DNA from: Ectocarpus siliculosus
Lineage: Eukaryota > Sar > Phaeophyceae > Ectocarpales > Ectocarpaceae
Length of the DNA stretch: 64,000 bases
NCBI GenBank assembly: GCA_000310025.1
Contig: FN649735.1
Coordinates: 4,054,556 to 4,118,555 of the forward strand
Direction of reading: 5' to 3'
Numbering within the stretch: the stretch's first letter is position 1; every line of letters starts with the position of its first letter. Made by a program: the position numbers and the translations under genes. Under the pieces are notes generated by a model. That model saw only the letters and a program-made list of their open reading frames with translations. It was not told where the DNA came from and made no database searches. Below are positions 12,747-23,700 of this stretch, one piece after another.

Positions 12747-13750
12747 CACCTTCTAAAATCGGGCGTACTCTGCTACAACATCTGCTGCTGCTGCTGCGGT
12801 TGCTGCTGCGTACTGATCAAACTGATGCGCCGCCTTCTTCCTATTTCCAAGAATCTTGCGCGCGCACCGTGAGAGTTACCCGCCCCAAAAACACCCGGCA
12901 GATACTACTGTAGGTGAGACCCGAGCTCCCGAATCAGGTTGGGAAGCCCGGCATACCCGCCGGGTGGACGGGTACTACCCGTCCACCAGCGTCAATCACC
13001 CGAAACGAAGGGTTCCGTTCAGGCTGTAGATGCTGCGGGAATAATTTGCATGTACAGAGACGGCAAATACGTTAAATGGCGCAGCTCACCAGCCAACAAA
13101 GCCGAGGATTTCACTTGTGGGTCAGCCCTGTGTATCAACAGACGCGCAGCTACAGACACGTAGCCATATCTCACAATTTAAGCGTTTCGAGACACACTTG
13201 GATGACTGACAGTACATTTCATCGTCTACACCGTGAGACAACAAAATCTATCCACGCGTCTGATTTGTTGTCCATTTGTTTCTGACTCAAAACAAGATTC
13301 GAATCCTCCTTTGGTTCCTCTTTCCTCGATACCAACCTTTCAACAATGGAGAAAAGGACACACTCACAGCGGGCTAGGATCTTCAGATGGCAGCCTCTCT
13401 CCTCTCATCTATGTGTGCGTTGTTCGGTAAGGGCTACAAGAGGGCTACAAGAAGGGGGCACACAGATTGTGGTAGTTTTTGGTGCCCCCGGTGCCACGCA
13501 AATGGGGTCCAGCCCTGCAACTACAAGAAGACCTACGAGCTCATACGCTACATAAACTCATCGTATATTGACAATATTTCCATGAAATGAGGCTGGTAGG
13601 ATGCAAGCCTAGGGAGTGGAAAGCTCATGTACACAGCCCACACATATCCCAACCCCTCCGCAAAAAAACACGTCGAAAAACGTTTGTCAGCCATTGGTCG
13701 AGGGGCTACAGTCCCTCCAAAGAATCTGAGCTCCTTGCTAGACAAAGCTT

Positions 13751-13811
13751 TTGGCTTCAGTATGAACAGTGTCCCCAAGCCACGTGGGGACACTTTTCAT
13801 ACTGAAGCCAA
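13751..13811. repeat. 26-bp near-perfect inverted repeat (hairpin)
   Basis: The left arm at 13,751-13,776 (TTGGCTTCAGTATGAACAG then TGTCCCC) and the right arm at 13,786-13,811 are reverse complements over 26 bases with a single mismatch. They are separated by a 9-base loop, AAGCCACGT. The arms do not extend further. It lies in gene-poor DNA, so it may be a small foldback element or a hairpin RNA precursor. Confidence 0.85.
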
Positions 13812-15840
13812 GTCAGCACATTTTTCCAGTACCATCAGGCGATGTACAGTTTTGCGATCTAGGGGGTACGCGGGTTCGGCGATGATGTGTAAATAAGGAA
13901 GTCTGAGGTCCAGGAGAGGCGTGACACAGCCAGATATCACACAGCGTATCACCTCACTCAGTCAAGCATGATACATAGACCAAGGGTTCTCACGTGCGCG
14001 TTGCAAACAGCGGAGCCTAGGGTGACTACCGTACAGCAGTGCGGAAAATAGGCATTTGAGTGTTGTGTCCCCAGTATTTACTACAGTAGGAGGGGTACGA
14101 ATGAATGTTGTGGGATTTGAGCACAAGTATCGGAACGGCAGTCTCGAAGAATTTAGATCTGGCGGGAACTGCAACTAACCTCCTAGGAGGGATATTGCCA
14201 TACATAGCGGCCCCTCCCTGCAAGGAGCGGCCCGGCCCGCGCCCGCTTTTCGATCAGTCTATCTGAAGCAACACTGCTATGTTGAGCGATTATTGTTGAA
14301 GTCAACTCAAGAGAACAAACTGTGCAAATGAGTCATCAGGGTCTTCAGGGATTGACACGCGTGCATGTGAGCCTCACAACATCTGGCGTCGTCGGCAGGA
14401 CAACCTTAGGCCATTGAACTTGAGCATTGACCACGTACAAGGATGGGCATGAGCGGCATATGCCTGTTTTCTTTGACTTTCACTAGATGGCCGGTTCGAA
14501 ACTTTCGGGATGGAGTGAAACATTCATTCGTCCCCTGAATACAGGGATGGTCTTGACCACCAATAGCCGTGGTGAGAAACGCGCAATAAAGGGGGAAGAA
14601 CTGCCAAGAAGTCGTCTCGCCTACATTTTCAAGCACTGCACGAGAACAAACGGAGAAAAAACAATTTTCACGTGCCATTCGTGTCGTTGATTCAGGCACA
14701 AAGATTTTCCAACATTCCGGGGTCCTTCTGACAACAAACTGAGGGACCTGCCCACGACAATCTACGTATAGATTGTTGTAGAATTTATTAGAAAATATTA
14801 GTAATTACACTAGTTCTTACGATGCGCACATCTTCACTGTAGAATCTTTCAGCTTTCCCCCACCCAACAATCTGGCTTTCCTTGACGTTTTTTTCGCCCT
14901 TTCACTGCACACAGCTTACTGTATGAAATATCTTGTTGTGGTCGTTTCGACAGGTAGGGGCATAGTGTCTGTTGTTGTGCCCTTCTGACTGCAAAGATAA
15001 GCAACAATTTTGACGCAACTCATACATGGTGCCCCCCTTAAAACACCACATATCTCCCCCTTCCTCATTCATTCACTGATCCCCCTAACCGCCTGCCCAA
15101 GACCCCGCATACCCTGTATATTATAGTATCTTCTTTTTACACCACGCCAGATACAAAACATCATTCTTTCATCACAGACTACAATTCATTCGAAGCGGCA
15201 CACAGCAAAATTGATGTGCTTCTTCTGTAGCGTTGCGCACGTTTGTCTCATAAGATTGGTGCGCATATTGTCCATGCAATTATCGCCTGTTTTCCTCCTT
15301 GGAAGCTGACGGTCATGAATGAATGAATGTCCTTGCCCACATGGTTAGCCGCTTCAGCTCCAAAACTCCGAGCGGCGCATGCCTCCGCAATGTTGGTTCC
15401 ACAAATATATGCATACCGCCTCTGGGCTGTTCTTCACTCCAGATTTGGATTTCGAGGAAAGGCCGTATGGACGGGTGATGATCGAACAATGTACGTACGT
15501 ACTGCTTTCGTTTGTGAGAGGCATCCCCAAGGAAAACTTCATGGCCCTGTAACGTTCGTGTCCCTATTTTCAAGATCTTGTCTAAAAAATCACATCGATC
15601 ACCAAAAACACTTTGTTTGCTGCTCCCGTGCCCTCGTTCACTCGTTCAATCCAGATCGAAATATGTCCACAAACAACGTATTATTTCATTCGATAGACTA
15701 TGCATACCTTGCAACCAACGTCAGGGATCCGTTTTGTCTTGATCACATCCTAGCAATAGCGACTGAAGCAAACCGTACGATTGTAAACACATAATGTTTA
15801 CGCGGTTTTACAATCACCCTGTTATGGAACCCACAACAAC

Positions 15841-15845
15841 ACTCT
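15841..15845. repeat. Target-site duplication ACTCT (left)
   Basis: The five bases ACTCT directly before the left LTR are repeated exactly at 20,732-20,736 directly after the right LTR. This is the usual length for Ty1/copia integration. Confidence 0.95.
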
Positions 15846-16170
15846 TGAAAGGTAAACTACGCGGGGTGCAGCAAGCACGTTCTGGACGTTACTTGGGGCA
15901 CTGGGTAGTCGGCCGTGTTAGGCCGAGAGAGAGAGATTGAGAGAGAGTTGGAGAGAGAGTGGGAGAAGGAAACTTGATTGGAGAGAGACGGTGGTGGTGG
16001 TGGAGAGAGAGAGGAAGAAGTGAGCGCAGCACGCACGCAAGCTTCATCGCACCAACCACGCCAAAAGGGTCCCCGTGACCGCACCGATGGTACCCTGCAA
16101 CACACGAAATTCCCAACACGTATCCCCCTGGGATCCTCACGACCAGATACTGCTGCGAGTATATCTAACA
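15846..16170 (-). repeat. 3' LTR of the Ty1/copia element
   Basis: 325 bp, preceded on the element strand by a G-rich polypurine tract and followed by the ACTCT target duplication. The near identity with the other LTR dates the insertion as recent. Confidence 0.95.
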
Positions 16171-16423
16171 TCCCCCCTGCTCGCAACAGTTATTCACTGA
16201 AAACTTCGCGAACACTCGATATCTCAACCAAAATACATCTCTCCAAGAATATATGCCATCAATACTCGACCAGAATAACATAAGAGGGAAAAACAATTCA
16301 AAGGAACATGAATACTGCATCGCGCGTAACAAATACTTGGCGCGAGAAATGAAAGAAAACGGGAAACAAAACGAGAAACAAAACAAAACCAAAACACAAC
16401 CAATCAGAAAAACAATAAAATGT

Positions 16424-17839
16424 TCATGCCAAATTCATTGCAAAATCACGGTGAGACTCGAAAGCGTCCTTCGGCAAGCTCTTCGTGAGAAAATCTGCAC
16501 GCTGGTACGGAGACGGCACGTGGATCACCGAAATTTCCTTCCTCTCTACCAGTTCCCTGAGAAAATGGTGCCTTACATCTATGTGCTTCGAGTTCGAGTT
16601 TGAGATGGGGTTCTGCGCTAGTTGAATCGCCCCCTGGTTGTCCTCGAAGACGGGGATACACGGCATGCCGACCTGCGGCAACATGAAACGCCAAATCTGC
16701 CTCAAAAACAAAATCTCCTTCACTATGTCACCAAGCGCGACGTACTCTGCTTCTGTCGTCGAAAGCGTGACGCACTTTTGCGTTCTGGAAAACCAAGACA
16801 CAGCGCCTCCTCCACACGTCACGATTCCCCCTGATACCGACCTACGGTCTGCTGCCTTGCTTGCAAAGTCCGCATCAGCGTACCCCTGCAAGCTGAATCC
16901 TTCTACTGTACCCCTCTGAAACGAAATACCAAAGTGACTCGTCCTCCTCGCATAGCCTAAAATATCCATCGCTGCATTCCAGTGTACCAGCTTCGGAGAT
17001 GCGCAATACCTAGCTACTGCCCTTACAGCATTCGCAATGTCTGGCCTAGTTTGAGTCGCCAGCCACATCAACGATCCTACCAGCTCACGAAACGGAAAGT
17101 CTGTCGCCACCTCATCCGCATCAAAATCAGAAAGCTTCACCCCCGAAGACATCGGAACGCTCTTACCTCCCACTACTCCATATTCTGCTGCTAGCTCGTC
17201 CGCGAAAGTCTGCTGAGAAATCGTCAACCTTCCGGTCTCCTTGTTGCTCTCGTAAAAGCACCCAGAATACCATCTCAACTCTCCCAGGTTCTTCACTGGC
17301 ACGGACTTGTTAAGGTCGGCGCCAAACTTATCACATCTCTCCCTCTCTCCTACAGCAAAAATGTCATCTACATGTACTACCAAAATCAAAACAACACATC
17401 CATCCTCAATCAAACGAAACACACAAGCATCGGCCATGCACTGCTCAAAACCTAACGCCACTAAACACCTCTTCAGCATTGCATGCCACTGCCTAGATGC
17501 CTGTCTCAAGCCATACAGACTCTTGCCTAGTTTTACAATCATTCCAGATAGAGCTCCACATCCCTGTGGCAAACGCATGTACACGTCTTCCTCCAACTCC
17601 GAGCGCACAAAAGCTTGCTCAATATCGAAATGACACAAGTCGAGATTTAACTCGCACGCCAACGCAGCCAACATCCTAACACACGAAACAGAAACGGTAG
17701 GCGCGTACAGCTCTCCAAAGTCAATGTACTCTCTCTGCATATCACCTCTCGCTACAAGTCTCGACTTCACCTTAGTGGGCCATCCAAATTCATCTGCCTT
17801 CCAATCGAATACCCACTTAGCGTTAATTGCGTTCTCCAC
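16424..17839 (-). CDS. Reverse transcriptase and RNase H of copia Pol
   Basis: A roughly 470-residue open segment starts within KWVFDWKADEFGWPTKVKSR and carries RT motifs: KSRLVARGD, HFDIEQAF, LPQGCG, LGKSLYGLRQASRQW and the catalytic box, here VVHVDDIF (plus 17,363-17,374) instead of the usual YVDD. RNase H follows, with GYADADFA, the catalytic E in STTEAEYVAL and the D in EDNQGAI, then SKHIDVRHHF. A TAG at plus 17,846-17,848 lies in this frame just upstream, and the integrase frame is offset, so Pol as sequenced cannot be made as one chain. The C-terminus (SLPKDAFESHRDFAMNLA) is complete. Confidence 0.92.
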   Translation of the reverse strand: MENAINAKWVFDWKADEFGWPTKVKSRLVARGDMQREYIDFGELYAPTVSVSCVRMLAALACELNLDLCHFDIEQAFVRSELEEDVYMRLPQGCGALSGMIVKLGKSLYGLRQASRQWHAMLKRCLVALGFEQCMADACVFRLIEDGCVVLILVVHVDDIFAVGERERCDKFGADLNKSVPVKNLGELRWYSGCFYESNKETGRLTISQQTFADELAAEYGVVGGKSVPMSSGVKLSDFDADEVATDFPFRELVGSLMWLATQTRPDIANAVRAVARYCASPKLVHWNAAMDILGYARRTSHFGISFQRGTVEGFSLQGYADADFASKAADRRSVSGGIVTCGGGAVSWFSRTQKCVTLSTTEAEYVALGDIVKEILFLRQIWRFMLPQVGMPCIPVFEDNQGAIQLAQNPISNSNSKHIDVRHHFLRELVERKEISVIHVPSPYQRADFLTKSLPKDAFESHRDFAMNLA

Positions 17840-19808
17840 TAGTTGCTACTTCGCCGGAGTAAAAGTCCCTGCTTCCAACAAGCCGTAAAAACTCCCTTTG
17901 CATAGAGTCGCTCCAAAGGTGCCGGTGCTCCGACGCCATGGCCTCTTTGTAGCTCTTGGGGACACGAAGGTCGCTGGCCTGGCAGTGAGGAAGGTCAGGG
18001 CGTTGCTCCGGCGGGCGCTGGTCTCGCAGCGTGGCGTCGATGTCTTCCCGGTTGGCGAGGAGCGTGGCAAATGCGAGTGGAAAGCCCGCTCCTCCAGCCC
18101 CCGGGTCCACCGCTGCGAGTGCTCCCGCCTGTTCTCCGGCCCCCGCTCCCCCCGGCTCTCCGGCCTCCGCCCCCCCCAGCTCCCTGCGCTCCTCATCCAC
18201 CGCGCTCCGAGCCTCCAGCATCGACACCAGAGTGTTCTTGTCTAGCATCGAGATGAGTCCTGTGCTGTGCCTCGTGCCCGATCTCGTTCGGCTTGGCAGC
18301 CGCGGGTCTATCATACCCTCGGCCTTTGTACCCGGGCGAAGCTGCCGCATGGCGTGAGCCGTAAGCGGGGGCATCGCGGGGTCCGGCGGCGGCGGTTGGT
18401 CTGGATCGAGGGTCGCCAACGGTGACGGCAAAGGCAGAAGANNNNNNNNNNNNNNNNNNNNNNNNNNNNNNNNNNNNNNNNNNNNNNNNNNNNNNNNNNN
18501 NNNNNNNNNNNNNNNNNNNNNNNNNNNNNNNNNNNNNNNNNGTGGCGTTGCGGCAGTCGAAGGCGTCGGTGCTGGGCCAAAGTTGATCGAGACGACCGGC
18601 GGCGTGAACGGGGGGGGTGTCGGTGCAGCGGTGATACCAGCGGAACCCCCCTCGCCGGCTGGCGCCGACGTCACCCACGACACGTTGTTGGTGTAGACGA
18701 CGCGACCGGTGGACGCCTTGAGGACCTTGACGGTGCCGCTCGGGTGGTTGTCGCCGCCGTTCAGGTAGAAGCAGAGGGTGGCCTGGTCGTCGAGCTTGGT
18801 GCGGCGATCCTCGCGCATGAAGCCGGGCTGGAAGAACGGCAGCACGCGGAACGGCCCTTGCTCGCCGGTGAACATCTCGTGCGGCGAGCGCCGCCCGGGG
18901 TTGGCCTTGGTCGCCGACTGGTTAAGAGCGTCGGCGGCCCACTTCGCCGATTCCATCCAAAGACGGTCACCGCGTTCGTCGAGGCCGGGGATGGAGGCGA
19001 AGTCGACGTTGAACACACGGCCAGCGCTGCGGCGGGCGGCCATGCCGGCCTTCATAATCCGCCAGATGGCGCTCTCGACGACGCCGTTGCACTTCGGAGT
19101 GCCAGGCGGGGTGAACTCGACGCCGATGCCGTTGTCGTCGCAGAATTGCCGGAAGTCGCCACGGGTCCACTCGGTGCCGTTGTCGACGCGGAAACACTCG
19201 ATGCGCCCGAGGTCGTACCGCCCCACGTCCGCCAGCAGCCTTTTCGTTGCCGCCAGCGCGTCGGACTTCCGCCGGAGACCGTAGACCTTGTTCCACCGCG
19301 AGGCGCTGTCGACGGCGACGAACAGGTAGAGGTTGCCGCCCAGGGAAGGCACCAGCGGTCCACACAAGTCCAGGTGAACACGCCCGAGTGGCTTGGACGC
19401 CCGCGCTCCCGGCCCCCGCGGCACCGACCCTCGCCTGCCCTTCGCCTTCATGCAGTCCGTGCACGGTTCCAGCTTGCCGGTGAGCACGATGCCTCTCTGC
19501 TGGGCGGTTTCTCTCAAAAGGGGCTCGCAAGCGTGGGCAAGGGAGCGGTGGAAGCGGTTGATGTCAACGGACTTTTCAGTCGAACCAAGAGCAAACGGGG
19601 ACGCACCAGGGCCAAGCGCGGCCGCACCGAAGTCAAAATCAGCACCCCCATCAATGCTATCCAAAACAGCAGCTACATTCGCAGCATCAGTCTCAGGGAT
19701 AAACGCGGGGAAAAACTCTTGATACGGGGTGTCATCATAGCCATCCATGAGCTGCTCGTCGGTGAGCACACTCGTGTCTCCAAGATCCATACCCGGAAAA
19801 GTACCCAC
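17823..19808 (-). CDS. Integrase part of copia Pol (interrupted by N gap)
   Basis: The frame carries the zinc-binding HHCC set (HRSLAHACEPLLRE...CTDC), then the DDE catalytic core: D in HLDLCGP, D in FRVDNGTEW and E in CNGVVESAIWRIMK. A linker follows that is rich in Pro, Ala and Gly, containing RTRSGTRHSTG, and continues to the start of the RT region (YKEAMASEHRHLWSDSMQREF). The gap of 100 Ns at 18,442-18,541 falls in the linker, so its true length is unknown. The frame is lost at a run of five Ts (plus positions 17,887-17,891): reading one T fewer would continue toward the RT domain. The catalytic residues are all present, so the domain itself looks intact. Confidence 0.9.
   Translation of the reverse strand: MGTFPGMDLGDTSVLTDEQLMDGYDDTPYQEFFPAFIPETDAANVAAVLDSIDGGADFDFGAAALGPGASPFALGSTEKSVDINRFHRSLAHACEPLLRETAQQRGIVLTGKLEPCTDCMKAKGRRGSVPRGPGARASKPLGRVHLDLCGPLVPSLGGNLYLFVAVDSASRWNKVYGLRRKSDALAATKRLLADVGRYDLGRIECFRVDNGTEWTRGDFRQFCDDNGIGVEFTPPGTPKCNGVVESAIWRIMKAGMAARRSAGRVFNVDFASIPGLDERGDRLWMESAKWAADALNQSATKANPGRRSPHEMFTGEQGPFRVLPFFQPGFMREDRRTKLDDQATLCFYLNGGDNHPSGTVKVLKASTGRVVYTNNVSWVTSAPAGEGGSAGITAAPTPPPFTPPVVSINFGPAPTPSTAATPXXXXXXXXXXXXXXXXXXXXXXXXXXXXXXXXXXLLPLPSPLATLDPDQPPPPDPAMPPLTAHAMRQLRPGTKAEGMIDPRLPSRTRSGTRHSTGLISMLDKNTLVSMLEARSAVDEERRELGGAEAGEPGGAGAGEQAGALAAVDPGAGGAGFPLAFATLLANREDIDATLRDQRPPEQRPDLPHCQASDLRVPKSYKEAMASEHRHLWSDSMQREFLRLVGSRDFYSGEVATSGERN
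18442..18541. other. Assembly gap of exactly 100 Ns
   Basis: The round length marks a scaffold gap of unknown true size. It lies in the integrase-RT linker of the retrotransposon, a likely place for repeat-induced assembly failure. The stated element length and the linker sequence are therefore provisional. Confidence 0.98.
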
Positions 19809-19869
19809 ACAAACAAACTCGGACGCCGAAGAAGGTACTACGCCGGCAGAGCCGGCGGGCGGGACGCTC

Positions 19870-20310
19870 TCACTGAAAATATGAAATCATCTTACCACGA
19901 AAAATATCAAACATAATGTACAAGTCCTGCTCCTTCTTTACACTACCAAGCCAAGGTTCGATTTCTGAGCCTGGATTGACACGTAACGTGCCTGAGCGGG
20001 CAAAGCCCTGTTGTTGAGCGATGGCCTCAGCTGTCGCCTTGGCCGCTTGCGCCACGATGTGTGAGACGCTGCTGGGGTCGTTGAATGTGGCTGGTGTACC
20101 CTGGCTGGAGGGTGATGGTTGGTTGCCAGTAGGTGGGACTGGGTTGCCGGTTGGAGTGGCTGGGTTGCCGGCTGGTGGTTGGGCAATGGTGATTTCACCC
20201 TCGTTGATCCTGTTGGCTTCGAGTTCGGCTTGCACTCGTTGCTGGACGATCTCCTCCACTTTTTGTTGTAGCTCTTCCCCGCTGAGGGCGGAGAGGTCGA
20301 TGTCCTCCAT
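19870..20310 (-). CDS. Truncated Gag of the Ty1/copia element
   Basis: A 146-residue frame starts MEDIDLSALSGEELQQKVEE, with an acidic, helical N-terminus, then a Pro/Thr/Gly/Asn repeat segment (GNPATPTGNPVPPTGNQP), then a helical Ala/Gln stretch and GSEIEPWLGSVKKEQDLY. It then stops after an unrelated tail. Copia Gag is normally 250 residues or more and ends with a CCHC zinc knuckle followed by an aspartic protease (D-S/T-G). Neither is visible before the integrase frame begins only about 60 bases later. I infer an internal deletion that removed the second half of Gag and the protease. The element would then depend on proteins supplied in trans. Confidence 0.75.
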   Translation of the reverse strand: MEDIDLSALSGEELQQKVEEIVQQRVQAELEANRINEGEITIAQPPAGNPATPTGNPVPPTGNQPSPSSQGTPATFNDPSSVSHIVAQAAKATAEAIAQQQGFARSGTLRVNPGSEIEPWLGSVKKEQDLYIMFDIFRGKMISYFQ

Positions 20311-20405
20311 GGTGTTTGGTGTTGTGGGAGTCTACCGATTGCGCGTGACTGCACAACCCCCGGATGGCTACGCCCGCGCGCAGATACCGTGATATCGCAC
20401 TAGTG

Positions 20406-20731
20406 TGAAAGGTAAACTACGCGGGGTGCAGCAAGCACGTTCTGGACGTTACTTGGGGCACTGGGTAGTCGGCCGTGTTAGGCCGAGAGAGAGAGATTGA
20501 GAGAGAGTTGGAGAGAGAGTGGGAGAAGGAAACTTGATTGGAGAGAGACGGTGGTGGTGGTGGAGAGAGAGAGGAAGAAAGTGAGCGCAGCACGCACGCA
20601 AGCTTCATCGCACCAACCACGCCAAAAGGGTCCCCGTGACCGCACCGATGGTACCCTGCAACACACGAAATTCCCAACACGTATCCCCCTGGGATCCTCA
20701 CGACCAGATACTGCTGCGAGTATATCTAACA
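20406..20731 (-). repeat. 5' LTR of the Ty1/copia element
   Basis: 326 bp, identical to the other LTR except for one extra A in the run near 20,580. It contains a GA-rich (minus strand: CT-rich) simple-repeat block. It is bounded by the TG...CA ends and the ACTCT target duplication at 20,732-20,736. Confidence 0.95.
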
Positions 20732-20736
20732 ACTCT

Positions 20737-23700
20737 GGTACTACAGTACGACGCGTGCACTGTGGTTTGGAGTCAGGAGACAACATCTCGGCAAGCACGT
20801 GATTACAACAGTACTGCTATGAATCAGCCTTCATGCACCTCAGCAAGAAGACTCGTCGATCCCCCGGGTCGCAACTTACACTCTAGTTGTCGTCCGAGCA
20901 GGCCAGGCGAGGGTCACCGCCAAGGCGAGTGATGAGAAGCCTCGCATTTCAGACCGTTTCCGGACGCTAAGGATCCGACGTTCGCTGCTGTTTCCGGAGC
21001 AGCGACCACAACAACATCGTTCGGTGGAAACGCGAGAGGATTGGGCAGAAACAGAAAACGAGGAGCATGAAGAAGTGAACGCCCAAAATTGTACCGAGCC
21101 GCTTTGTGGTTGAAGATGCAATTTTAGCCATACCGGCTACAATACACACTTACTATCCATCTAGACGGCAGAGACTCTCCGCACTGCTAGCAGGTTCCGA
21201 CGAGAGAGACGACGCCGTTGACCGTGGCGCAATGGCAGAGCGCCAGGATGTGATCGGACATAAAAAATGACAGCATGCTGGAGTGAGGTGCCTCCAACAA
21301 CGCCGTTGATCGCGTACCAGTATGTCTTACCCCTTGCTTCTCGTTGGGTCGTAGCCCGCTGCGTTTCATAGCGCTTGACGTCTAAAATATCGAGACGGCG
21401 CGGGGCCATGCTTGTTTGGCACACGAAATGTCCGGTGCATCATAAAAAGTACGCTATGGCGGCGGTGGAGATCGAAAGAGGTCATCGGTGCAAATTTATG
21501 TACACATAGGACTCGACTACTGACATGCTTCTTTGGACGTGCAGTGACATGAACGTGGTACCACGTGTTCTATACTCACCGCTGACAACAAGCAGGGTCC
21601 GGCTCGGTCGTCCGCCTGGTTTGTGGCACAAGGACGCGGAGCAATGGCGAAGCGAATCTGAATAAATTGAAGTATGTGTTGTGACATCAACTTGTGGCAC
21701 TAAGCTACAAGTAGGCCACCCAATTATTCCGATCAACCTGCAGTTTTAGGCGCTGCGGATTGTTGTGTTCGGTAGTACAGCAGTAGTTGGGTTTCCTCTC
21801 GAATTTTTCGTCACCGCACACACACTACACTCAACGTGTTTTGCAAAGACTGTGTAAGACCGCATAGACTATATATTTCTAGACTAATCGGTAATGCTTA
21901 TCATGCAGCAGTCAGTCGGGCCGTGGTTGTATACAGGTACGTACAGTAGTCTGTTCCGTTCGTACAGTAACGTGTTGGAAAAAACTTCAAGCTATAATCG
22001 GTCGGTCGGTACGCCAATCCCCTGAACAAGTGCCCCATGCCCACAACAACCTGTCTGTGTGCGCCCACAACAACATGTCTGTGTGCGTACTGCGTACTCC
22101 TCCTGTGGAACTTCCAGCAAAAAAGTGACCGTTGACATCTTTCGTCTCGACCACGCTCTCTCTTCTTTGGTCCAGATTCCAAAAATCCTTGTCGCTGCTT
22201 GTGCCATGGAAGAAGCTGGGAGACTCGCTACTACTGCTGCTGTATGTATGTGTTGATTATTCCCGAACCATTCAAGAACGACCAACGGGTGCAGATAGAC
22301 GTATGTATGCATACAGATAGCAGACGTAACCTGACCCCGTGCTCCATCCTCCGTGATGGTACGTACCATATTATGCGCATCCCCCAAAGATCTCGCAACT
22401 CTACACGCGAGATCGCCACTTTTGGTACCAGCGTTCTTTTCGTTCGCGCCCTCGGCCAACGCCAAACCTGTGGAGGACGGGGGAAAGATCAACCTACAGT
22501 ACCGTTGAGTGAGCTTCATACCCCCATATCATTGAGTGCTGAGTGCCTTTGCGCGGGGAGTCGCTTTTTCACCTCCTCGCCGAATATGCTGCAGGGCAAC
22601 GCGAGACAAGAAAACATTTTCCTCCGACGCGTTTGCATAGCGTACAACGCCGTCGAAGTAACTCACGAAGTTGACAGGCGCTTGTCGAAGTATTACTGTA
22701 GGATACATACAACCACAACAAGCCACATGGTGTTAGCTATACGCATAAGTTCGACCATCACCACCTACACGCCTACCCGTACGAAGCGAATAAAAAAACG
22801 CGCTGAAATTGCGTGTCTCTCTCATGGCGGGAATCAGATCATGATTTTATTTCAGGTTTATTTTCATTTAGTCTAATTGTTGGGTTAAAAAAAAGTACCT
22901 CGAAAATGGGGCGTGCATACTATCAGGTGCATGTCCGTTCTCGTCTTGAAAATACAGGATTGACTACAGTTAGGAGAGGTAGCACGGGAATGGTACATAA
23001 CAAACTGCAACACACAATCAATTCCGTGCCCTGATTCGTTCACACATTGAGTTCATTGGACAGCTGACATATCAAAGACTCGGTGCGCCATCCAACTCGA
23101 TGGTGCGGAAACGAGGTGAAATTTCCTGAAAAATCACCGCAGTTGCAGAAATTTCACTTTTGCTGTGTTCGCTCTATTTCCCATACACTCGCCTTTCTAC
23201 TCCCTGCGCATCAAACGGAAACGGTCACGCAAACGTTCCAACCATGTCAGCCAGCGAAAATTCTACTGGCAGCTCCATATTATCGTACAACAAACTTGAC
23301 GCCATCTAATCCTCTAGCAAAAATGAAGAAAAAAATGCTCCAGAAACACAACAAACGAACACCTTGCTGTAAATAGGGGGGACAAGAGACCAACCTCTGC
23401 CATCCCTTGTACAAGAACGTCGGCTACGGAAAAAAGCAGTCGAATACTGCCGTCCGGTGTTGTTAGTGTTGTTCATTTCGTGGCTAGTTCAACCAAACCC
23501 TGGCAACGAAGCCTGTCATGATATCTACTAAAACCTAAGCACAACGCTGAAACAGAAACTGTGCATAACCGCTAGTTTTTCCAATGATGTCCATACATGA
23601 CCACGTGCCGCCTAAATGATGCCCGAACCTCGCTCGCCCTTTTCTACACCCGATTCGCCCCACCTAGACTTTCCTGGAGATGGAATATCACGGTTTTCGT

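Larger units (their letters stand above)
11371..15840. other. No supported gene; short repeats
   Basis: Minus-strand open segments near 11,740-11,960 and 12,400-12,570 look faintly coding but give no recognisable domain or consistent splice chain. A (CTGT)n microsatellite lies at about 12,675-12,746, and a CTG-rich run at 12,780-12,810. A strong hairpin lies at 13,751-13,811 (listed separately). The rest, to the retrotransposon target site at 15,841, shows nothing I can name. Confidence 0.45.
15846..20731 (-). mobile_element. Ty1/copia LTR retrotransposon, complete ends, internally damaged
   Basis: The element is 4,886 bp in this assembly and is read on the minus strand. Its LTRs (20,406-20,731 as 5', 15,846-16,170 as 3') begin TGTTAG and end TTTCA on that strand. 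They differ by a single A insertion, and a perfect ACTCT duplication flanks the element, so the insertion is recent. A purine tract (GCAGGGGGGA on the minus strand, plus positions about 16,171-16,180) lies directly before the 3' LTR, as a polypurine primer should. Order inside is gag fragment, integrase, reverse transcriptase, RNase H; integrase before RT is the copia order. Damage: gag is short and I see no CCHC knuckle or aspartic protease; a frameshift and a TAG separate integrase from RT; and 100 Ns interrupt the integrase-RT linker. Some of this could be assembly error. Confidence 0.95.

Noticed and set aside
19871-19893. GTAAGA...TTTTCAG, a 23-nt stretch between Gag and Pol resembling a tiny intron
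   Set aside because: It is too short for spliceosomal splicing, and removing it leads to a stop rather than joining Gag to Pol.
18744-19916. Long plus-strand open frame (390 residues) across the retrotransposon
   Set aside because: It is the antisense shadow of the GC-rich integrase frame, which carries all catalytic motifs on the minus strand.
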